From Ignelater luminosus (taxonomy: Eukaryota > Arthropoda > Insecta > Coleoptera > Elateridae): 64,000 nucleotides of DNA. The stretch's first letter is position 1. Every line of letters starts with the position of its first letter. The notes below the pieces were generated by a model. It had not been told where the DNA came from. It saw only the letters and a list, made by a program, of their open reading frames with translations, and did not search any database. Made by a program: the position numbers and the translations under genes. The DNA is taken from NCBI GenBank assembly GCA_011009095.1, contig VTPC01090550.1:1-64000 (forward strand), in the 5' to 3' direction. Shown piece by piece: positions 56,713-64,000 of the stretch.

Positions 56713-57364
56713 ATCTGTTTCGGTTTGTAAATACGAGTATGCTGACTAAAGTTTGTAAAAATGGTTTTTGTATTAATCGAATTGACGATAATTTATTAAA
56801 TAGGAATGTCTTTATAAAAATTGCTTTTGGAAAATAAAATCAAACATGGTAAACCCGCCAAAGCCTGTCCCAAGCCAGGTTAAAAAAGGGCGAGGGCCAT
56901 AAATTCCAATAGAAAAAAGTAAATTGGGATTATTTAATTTAATTGTTTCATTGAAAACATTATTACTATTACTGATATAGAGCAAAGTAAAAGTAAGATT
57001 AAGTACACCATATTTCCCTAGCTACGAAGTATTTTTTTTGCATTGGTCCCTAGTCGCCAACAATGCTAGCCCAATAAATTTTTAAACTGAAATCTGACCT
57101 GCCCGAAACCGAGCTTTGAGGCAGACCCCGTAAATGCCCGACGAAAGGTCTCTAACGTCAGTGCTTTATTAATTTTTTTGTACCAGGTATTCATTTAATA
57201 CTGTGACTGTTGATGTTAAGTTGATAGTGAAGTTGGTAATAAAAAATAGCTCCTCACATGCAAACTAAAAATTTACATTGAAATAGTTCAAATAAAACAA
57301 AATCAATTGTTGCAATTGCTTTCATTTGTTTTCTGTCAGTATTTGTGTTTCTCATAACTCGAAT
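56713..57364. other. 3' region of the F-box gene, no further gene
   Basis: An aataaa polyadenylation signal lies at 56833-56838. The rest up to the inner inverted repeat shows nothing recognisable. Confidence 0.5.
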
Positions 57365-57797
57365 TTGACAGATGACATCTTGATTATTCAAGGTTAATTA
57401 ATGTAATTCATTTTTTCCTATAACAGTATTACCAATTTTTGCAAGTGTATCAACTCAAACAAGAGTCGCAATATAGAAGAAAAACACGACCTTCGTGACC
57501 TCTATTGACTATTTAAAAAAGTAGTTTGAGGGTGATCATCGAGTGAACATACTATTGTCACAACAGTAAAATGCATCGTCAGATCGTAACAAATGTTTAT
57601 AAATTTTCCGATTTGGTGATTCATGGCCAGCTCTAGTAACGTTGGTTGTAGCTGATAATCACCCCTTTTTCCACCATTTTGGCGGAATTTAGCGCCATCC
57701 CTTAGATGATGATTTCCCCTATTAAATGAACACCCAATATTTGTCACATTGACAATTTAGAAACACGGCTCAACCAAGTTAAAGAAAATATGGGAAC
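57365..57797. repeat. inner inverted repeat, right arm (IR-B)
   Basis: Inverse of 53585-54050 by shared blocks ttttgcaagtgtatcaactc, tagaagaaaaacacgacctt, ttagcgccat and cctattaaatgaacaccca. The two arms have diverged by small indels. Confidence 0.85.
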
Positions 57798-57960
57798 TAA
57801 TTTCAATAACAAACAACGTCGACCAATCAGAAACGTAGTTTTACTTGAGTACAGTAACTGACTAAAAGTTCTTTTTATGTGTTAATCGATGCTTCCGCGT
57901 TCGTTATTGTTTATTTCACTCTTAAAGATATATGAACAGGCATGATTAATTGACCCATCA

Positions 57961-58180
57961 CAGTGGCGTATTCATGGGGGTGGTCCTAAGTGTCTTAACC
58001 ATTCACGGTAGTCCAAAAAGTAATAATAGAAACGTAATAACAAATATAAAATCTTAGGTAAAAGCATTTTGGTTTTTCTGCATCAGAATTCTGCCAGTTA
58101 CTTTTCCTTCTCTTTAAGTTTAAAGAATCTTTTCTAATAAACAGTTCTCTTCCTAGACAAGTGTTGTAAATACGCCACTG
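57961..58180. mobile_element. hAT-type MITE with 8-bp target duplication
   Basis: 220 bp with terminal repeats cagtggcgtatt and its inverse aatacgccactg (one base apart), flanked by acccatca (57953-57960) and tcccatca (58181-58188). An 8-bp duplication and the CAGTGGCG end are typical of hAT elements. It has no coding capacity. Related copies: 63803 onward and a stump at 53033-53045. Confidence 0.75.
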
Positions 58181-58545
58181 TCCCATCAATACTTTTGTCG
58201 ACGGAGAGATTAACTATCAATTGGTTCTGCAAGTAGAGGTTGTAAGCAAAGATTGTGGTAAATTACGACGTCCTGGGCGAGACTAAATAGCAACCCTTAA
58301 ATAATAATGTAAGCATTTCAATGAACTGAACAATTAGGAAAAACTAAACTCAAGTAATAATTGATTGGTCGGTTTCTTCAGGAATTTCTCGATTCCCCAA
58401 CAATTTAATTAGGGCATAGAATGGTCGATTAACCGACGCAACCGGCTTGATTTCTAATGATTCTTTTAATCCGTTAATTGAATAATCAAATGATCGGGTA
58501 ATTGATAAATCGAATAATCTGATAATCGGGTAATCGAAATAATGG
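58181..58545 (-). repeat. outer inverted repeat, right arm (IR-A, copy 2)
   Basis: Inverse of 52741-53046 (ttctgcaagtagaggttgta, gacgtcctgggcgagactaa, gaatggtcgattaaccgacg). It continues into aatcg/aataatc-rich sequence that matches the inverse of 63500-63570. Confidence 0.8.
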
Positions 58546-59200
58546 AAAATAAAGGAAATAATCGAAGTGAACAGCCAGCATTTCGAACATTTATTATAAT
58601 TGTTAACAGCTGTTTAATTTCATGCAGTTTTCTGAAATAATTTGTTGATGTTTTACTTATTTATTTTGATGTTTCTTTTTGTTTAACTCACCTGAACTTT
58701 ATTTCTAATAAATTCAATTTCTGTTGTTCTTAGTTGTTTCTGTATCTATTATTATAATAATTATAAAACCAATCTTGTCCAATTGCACCTCGTGACACTT
58801 TATTTTACTGCATAAATTGAAACAGAGCAATAAACCAACATAACTTACTCTTTTTGGCATGTGGGTTTTCTGCATTATTGGTCAATATACGATATAACAC
58901 AATTTTATGGCCTACTCAATTTTTTTAATTGTTCGCAGGGTATTAGCTGTCACATACTAGGGCCGTAGCTACGGGTAGACAGAGTAGACACCCGCCTATA
59001 AAAGAAACGCAACTAAATAAAAGACAAAAATAAAAAACTGCCTGTTCTCTACAACTTTTGGGCCTTTTTAAACAACAAATGAGTAGTAACAGTACGAATT
59101 GGATTTTTTTGAATTTATGACTAATACAAGGACACTAAGTTTTAATGCTCAACACATGCTTAAAATTCTCGAATTTTAAGAAAAGGAACAAAAGAGGGTT
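58546..59200. other. no gene recognised; possible hAT end
   Basis: agggccgtagctacgggtag near 58970 resembles terminal sequence of hAT elements and may be the left end of the ZMYM1-like element that follows. The matching right end is not identified. Confidence 0.35.
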
Positions 59201-61060
59201 TGAGGGTAAGTTGGGAAAGAGATAATGACTTTCTCGGATTTTGGTGAGAAAAGGACCTGACGTGGAGATAGATCATTTAGAGTGCTATCCTATAACAAGG
59301 AAGAGACAGTTTTCTAAAGAATGTTTTTACAAAATTTTACCAAATGAAGATAGTGTTCACAGGAATTGGATATTTTCCTGTGTAGAATGCAATGCAATTT
59401 AATGTTTTCCTTGTTTGTTGTTTGGACTAGGGAAACAGTACCCAATTCTCTATGCCGGAAACAGAATTTAGCGACTGACGTAACATTGGCGCCAAAAAAA
59501 CGCGTTATCGACTTAAAATCCTTTCAAATGAATATCGGCCAAAATCACTTTGTTACTGAAGAAATCTAGAAAAATGATTATTTCCGAAACGGAGAAGTGG
59601 AAACATACTTTAAAATGCATTTTGGAGCAATTATGACCCCATCATTAAACATCACGTGGATTCGGAAAACAAATCAGAAAAATACTTATCACCACAAATT
59701 CAAAACGAACCTATTGCAATAGTTGGAGTTGCTGTCAAAAACCGAATTGTATCAGAAATAGAACGTGCCAAATAGTTCACTGTCATTTTGGATACAACAC
59801 CTGACGTATCTTATACAGAACAAATTTCATTTATTATTAGATATGTAGAAAAGAATAAGGATAAGTGTACGACTGAAGAGCGATTTTTGAAGAGGAGAAA
59901 CCCGGTTATGCTTTGGTCGTAAAAGAGTTAGCAGTTTTGGGTCTTGATATTCAAAATATCATAGGCCAAGCGTACAATAATGGTGCCAATATGGCTGGGC
60001 AATATCAGGGTGTTCAGACTAGAATATTATTAGAATATTGTCCCATGTTCAACACACAATTTAAATGTAGTGGCGTTACATAGTGCCTCAGTTAACTATG
60101 ACATAATCACCGTCTTTGGAACAATTCAAACCTTTTTAATTTTTCTGCGCATTCTACAATCCGATGGGATAAACTTAAACGTATACATTAAAATTAACAT
60201 TAAAAGGATTTAGTGACGCGAGGTGGTCTTCAAGAACATTAGCCCTAAGAACAGAGATCACTCGATTCAAAGACTTAGCACCTCTGCAAGAAATGATTGA
60301 TCCAGCCATTTACTCTGAGAACACGAAATATTTTTAAAAAACCTCAGGCATTTCGAATTTATGATGCTTTTGATTTTTTTGGTATTCTGTTTTGCAAAAA
60401 ATTAATAAAGTAAATCTTTTGCTACAAAAGAAGAATGTGACAGTTGATATAGCGTGCAACAGTGGTGTATTGGGGAGGGAACTCAGAGAAACGGCGTTCT
60501 CCTACTTACTAAATATTCTTTTAAAAATCTAATTGTTTATATAATAAATGTGTAATATGACCATCAGCGTTCCCCCACTATTTTTTTAGCTATACATTAC
60601 TGGCGTGCAAATATATCAAAGGATTACTAGAAGAAATCAAAAATTACAGAAACGATTGTTTTGCTAAAACTGAGAAAGCCGCTAAGGATATATGCCAGAA
60701 TTGTGATATTCCCATAGAACTCAAAGAAGTGCGCAAAAGGAAAATCAAAATTTGATTTACTTGAGGAGTATCTCAATTTTTCTACAGCAATGCAAATATT
60801 TTTAACTATACCTGTCACGAGTGCCTCATGTGAAAGATCGTTTTCCAAATTAAAACTAATTAAAAACTTTTTAAAATTGGCTGTCTCAACAAAGACCGAC
60901 AGCCTAATTTCTACATAGAGAAGTTTATCACAGACCCTATATCATTTGAAACATATTTCGGAATATGCAGCACAGAAAGCAAGAAAAGTTTGTACCTGAA
61001 AGGATTATTTTAGCTAATAATTTAACGGATATGCAAGTTATTAAGTTCTTATAGGTAAGT
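59200..61060 (+). pseudogene. ZMYM1-like hAT transposase pseudogene
   Basis: Plus-strand remnants in the right order. First is a TTF-type zinc-finger region at about 59240-59580 (LECYPITRKRQFSKECFYKI, CFPCLLFG-like, YPILYAGNRI). Then comes DUF4371 at about 59640-60110 (SPQIQNEPIAIVGVAVKNRI, FTVILDTTPDVSYTEQISFI, IRYVEKNKDK, NGANMAGQYQGVQTRILLEY). Last is a C-terminal hAT dimerisation block at about 60780-60940 (IPVTSASCERSFSKLKLIKN-like). Frames change many times and stops are frequent, so it is dead. The relic at 1-474 belongs to the same superfamily. Confidence 0.7.
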
Positions 61061-62400
61061 AAAATAATTTTTGTGTTCATATGTTTACTATTATTATAGA
61101 GGTGTGTATTATAATTGTGTTTTGTTTTTTTTGCTTTTTTATTGTTCTGATTCTAGAGTTTTTTTATGTAGTTAATCAATAGTACTAATTAATTGTAAAA
61201 CATGCGATTAAAAAAATAGCGAATTTATTTTTAAATAAAACGTTTTATACACTAAAATAGTTTTTTCACTATTAGTGCACTGGGGGTGTGAGTGTATACA
61301 GAAACTTCTGCTCTTTTTGCGTAGAACACATTTGTTTTCAAAAATAATGTGGGCAAATAGTATGTTACTCTTCATATATTAATTTCTCCATAACTTCCTT
61401 ATTTTCTTTTCCTTCTTTTTTTTTTCTTATTACACATTTATTATGATCCTTTCTATCTCCTAGTAATAACTATATTACCCATGTGTATATGGCAAAATCA
61501 CCATTGAAGTCGATGCCATTTATCTAAAAAAAAGAATAGAAAAGTTTGCGTTATCTTTGTTTTGCTTTAATTACAATTCTTTAAATTTCATTTCCAGCCA
61601 CCATTATGCCAACAAACTTGGTGTAAAATTTAGCACAATATATTCTCTTCGTCCTACAAGAAATATTTACTGTGTCTATACTTGAAAGTGGCAACCGAGA
61701 ACAATCCTTTCTTAGAAATTACCATCCAATATTATCTAGTTCAGGGTTTTACTTGTCAAATTTCCAAAAAAGAAATGTCAACAAACTACAAAAGATGTTA
61801 TACAATCTCAAATACTCCTCCTGGTTAGGAAACCGAAAGTTATGGCACCAATAAAACCCGCCCATAAAATTTAAAACAGTTAATAGCTATGCAAGGATTT
61901 ATGTATCCATATCCGACCTCCATAAACGCGGAAATAGAACTGGGCACTACCGTAACTAATTTACTGCAGTCGACATTGTTAAAAGGTAATATTCGAGTTG
62001 TGTTAAATTAGAGCAATTCTTAAACATAGAAATTCCTTGAAAATGTCCTTTTTTATGGAATGTCCCCAATTTAGAGATGTTATGTTAATGCTTATTTATT
62101 TATAAGCGGATTTTAATTGGTTTCAAGATAAGGCAATTTAATTTTTATTAAAGGATTTAACTCCGGATGTTTCAGGTGTTGCGGATGCTTTAAGCTTTTG
62201 CAATCGCCAACAGATGTTCAATCAATATTATTTAATAACATATGAAGGATGGGGTAATAAAATATAAAGGTTGTACTTATTATATTGAGAAAAAAATCTT
62301 ACAGAATTTCCTGAGCAACTTGAATGAATAACGCATTCGAGTCTATTGAAGCATGTTAATAATTCCAATTCATAACTTCTGTTACACTTCCTGTAAGGAT
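61061..62400. other. no gene recognised
   Basis: AT-rich sequence without a frame or repeat that I can support. Confidence 0.4.
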
Positions 62401-62489
62401 CATTTTAGATAAAAGTTGCAACCTCACTATTGGTTTTTGTCGAAAGTGTTTTTTTTTTCAGACAGGTAGAGGCGTCTTCCTTTAGTTCC

Positions 62490-63260
62490 TTTTGGTTTTG
62501 TATTACTTTCATTTTCACTTCATCCCTTGTTGAAGTTGTAAAAAATTTCCCTTTCTCGGTTCATAAAAAAACTGTTTCGTGTGTGGATTTCAATTTTTTC
62601 ATCACAAAAATCCAGTCAAACTACCTTAGCAGGTAAATTGAGATTTTTAAGATTGAATGGAATACAACCAAATTAACAACAACTACAAACCTCATGAAAA
62701 TCGATACGTTTCGAATAAAGCCAGCTGTCCGAATTATTTGCAGATGGTTGTACACACAAGAGATGGCAAAAATAAAGGACCTAAAGAAAGAATACAAAAT
62801 TAAAATCACTTTCTTTGATTCACTGCTCGCTTGTGGCTTTTTAATGTAGGGAACGAGTTCAAGTAGCTGTACGGTTTCTCCTAACGAAATTGAAACGTCG
62901 TCGTACGGTGTGCCCTTGGGCTTCATATTGCTCTTTAACCGTGGTCAGTTATTTTTGATTAAATTATGTTGTATTGAAAAATTAATAAGCTTATATGTCA
63001 GTGTCAAGGATATTGTTGTTATATAATGAATACAAAGAGGTGACTGAATGATTCATCTTTTTTTCAATAACATATTTTAAACAAGCAAATACTGCTGTAG
63101 TAGGTATTGAAAATGTTCGTTGAAGCAAAAAATGGATTGAGCGGCATTCTGTTGGAAATTCTTTCTCTGAAATCTGCATGACGCTTTTTAAAGCCGAAAT
63201 TTTATTCGTAAGCGATTCAGCTGAATTGAGATAAATAAAAAATACCATGAAATATTCTTA
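62490..63260 (-). pseudogene. chemoreceptor-like remnant(s), minus strand
   Basis: Two minus-strand frames. 62991-63248 reads LNSAESLTNKISALKSVMQI, EKEFPTECRSIHFLLQRTFS and FACLKYVIEKK, which resembles the C-terminal helix plus TM7 entry of insect GRs/ORs. 62621-62926 starts MKPKGTPYDDVSISLGETVQ with LLELVPYIKKP, then two hydrophobic segments (VILILYSFFRSFIFAISCVY; FMRFVVVVNLVVFHSILKIS), like a receptor N-terminus. It stops at LLR*, though similar-looking sequence (FDWIFVMKKLKSTHETVFL) continues in frame to about 62560. The reading may be the end of one receptor gene followed by the start of another, both broken. No TYhhhhhQF end is seen, so the assignment is tentative. Confidence 0.35.
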
Positions 63261-63418
63261 CAATACTACAAAGATGTTTTTATTTTAAAATCTTGTTCAG
63301 GTTAAACAGTTCTCTTAGTTATGGTTGCGCAACTATGTAATATAAATTGTCAGTAATCATAATTTGTTTACGGTAGTTTATCTAAATATCTTGAGACAAG
63401 GGCTGTGCATAATAGTAT

Positions 63419-63802
63419 ATTAATCGAAAAATAATCAATTAATCGATTAATCGAAAGTTCAATTATCATTTAAACAATCGATTAATCGATTAATTGATTA
63501 TTTTTCGATTATCCGATTTATCAATTACCCGATTATTTGATTATTCAATTAACGGATTAAAATAATTATTAGAAATCAAGTCGGCTGCGTCGGTTAATCG
63601 ACCATTCTGTGCCCTAACTAAACAGTTGAAAAAATTGAACAATTACTCAAGGACCCCAGTAATCAATTACTCGATCTGTGCTTTCCCTAATTGTTTAGCT
63701 CATTCAAATGTTTACATTATTATTTAAGGATTGTTTGCTTATACCTCTAGTTGCAGAACTAATTGATAGTTTTTCTCTCCGTCGACAAGAGTATTAATGG
63801 GA
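63419..63802 (+). repeat. IR-A copy 3 with a 33-bp-arm hairpin at its start
   Basis: 63419-63513 folds into a hairpin: ttaatcgaaaaataatcaat and on, with its exact inverse ending tgattatttttcgatta, arms of about 33 bp. The remainder (aatcaagtcggctgcgtcgg to attaatggga) is a direct copy of 52741-53046 and inverse of 58181-58460. Confidence 0.8.
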
Positions 63803-64000
63803 CAGTGGCGTATTTACAACACTTGTCTAAGAGGAGAACTGTTTATTAGAAAAGATTCTTTAAACATAAAGAACAGGAAAAGAAATTGGCAGAATTCTGA
63901 TGCAGAAAAAATCAAAATGCTTTTATATTTGTTATTACTTTTCTATTCTTATGTTTTGGACTACTGTGGAGGATTCAGACTCTTAGGACCTCCCCCATAA
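63803..64000. mobile_element. hAT-type MITE, cut by the window end
   Basis: cagtggcgtatttacaacac begins a copy of the 57961-58180 MITE in the opposite orientation. It continues to ttaggacctcccccataa, just short of the expected other end. Confidence 0.7.

Noticed and set aside
1-64000. CRISPR arrays, rRNA genes, bacterial operons
   Set aside because: None seen; repeats are transposon-derived, minisatellite or duplicated exons, and the gene structures are those of an insect nuclear genome.

Overview
The window looks like AT-rich, repeat-dense nuclear DNA of an insect, probably a beetle. The grounds are a tandem array of insect gustatory-receptor (GR) exons, DUF1091-type secreted-protein genes with short introns of about 50-60 bp, several mariner/Tc1 elements, RTE- and Jockey-type LINEs, and ZMYM1-like hAT relics. 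There are no bacterial-style operons, rRNA genes or CRISPR arrays. The order Coleoptera is inference.

Layout. 1-0.85 kb: decayed hAT (ZMYM1-like) sequence on the minus strand. 1.5-23.4 kb: the main locus. Four homologous GR 5' exons (A 1557-2513, B 6884-7828, C 13804-14715, D 16832-17785) each end in a phase-0 splice donor. Only one set of GR 3' exons is visible (23121-23291 and 23347-23403, ending in the TYhhhhhQF signature). The simplest reading is one GR locus with alternative first exons sharing a common 3' end. Exon D carries two frameshifts in T runs that cancel each other. Intergenic parts of the array hold copies of a mariner and a second IS630/Tc1/mariner-type element, and the last intron holds a foldback element inside a retroelement-like repeat.

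24.9-27.5 kb: a probable decayed LTR element. 27.5-38.3 kb: two copies of a segmental block, each with a minus-strand DUF1091 gene. Both copies appear disabled by different lesions. The first block has additionally received a mariner (28802-29672) and a long-armed foldback element (30802-31839). The matching empty sites are visible in the paralogous block and in a further upstream copy. An RTE-like endonuclease fragment lies between the blocks.

38.3-52.7 kb: a decayed RTE-type LINE (41.3-44.3 kb), a Jockey-type LINE (47.5-49.4 kb), a Ty3/gypsy RNase H scrap and long stretches where I see nothing. 52.7-58.5 kb: a nested inverted repeat surrounding a collagen-like minisatellite, two tRNA-Leu-like sequences and an apparently intact two-exon F-box gene with a clear TATA box. 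58.5-64 kb: a decayed ZMYM1-like hAT gene, a chemoreceptor-like minus-strand relic, and another copy of the outer inverted repeat, which carries a hAT MITE cut by the window end.

The intact-looking genes are the GR locus (exons A, B, C plus the common exons), which would encode seven-transmembrane taste receptors, and the F-box gene. Nearly everything else is mobile-element sequence at various stages of decay.
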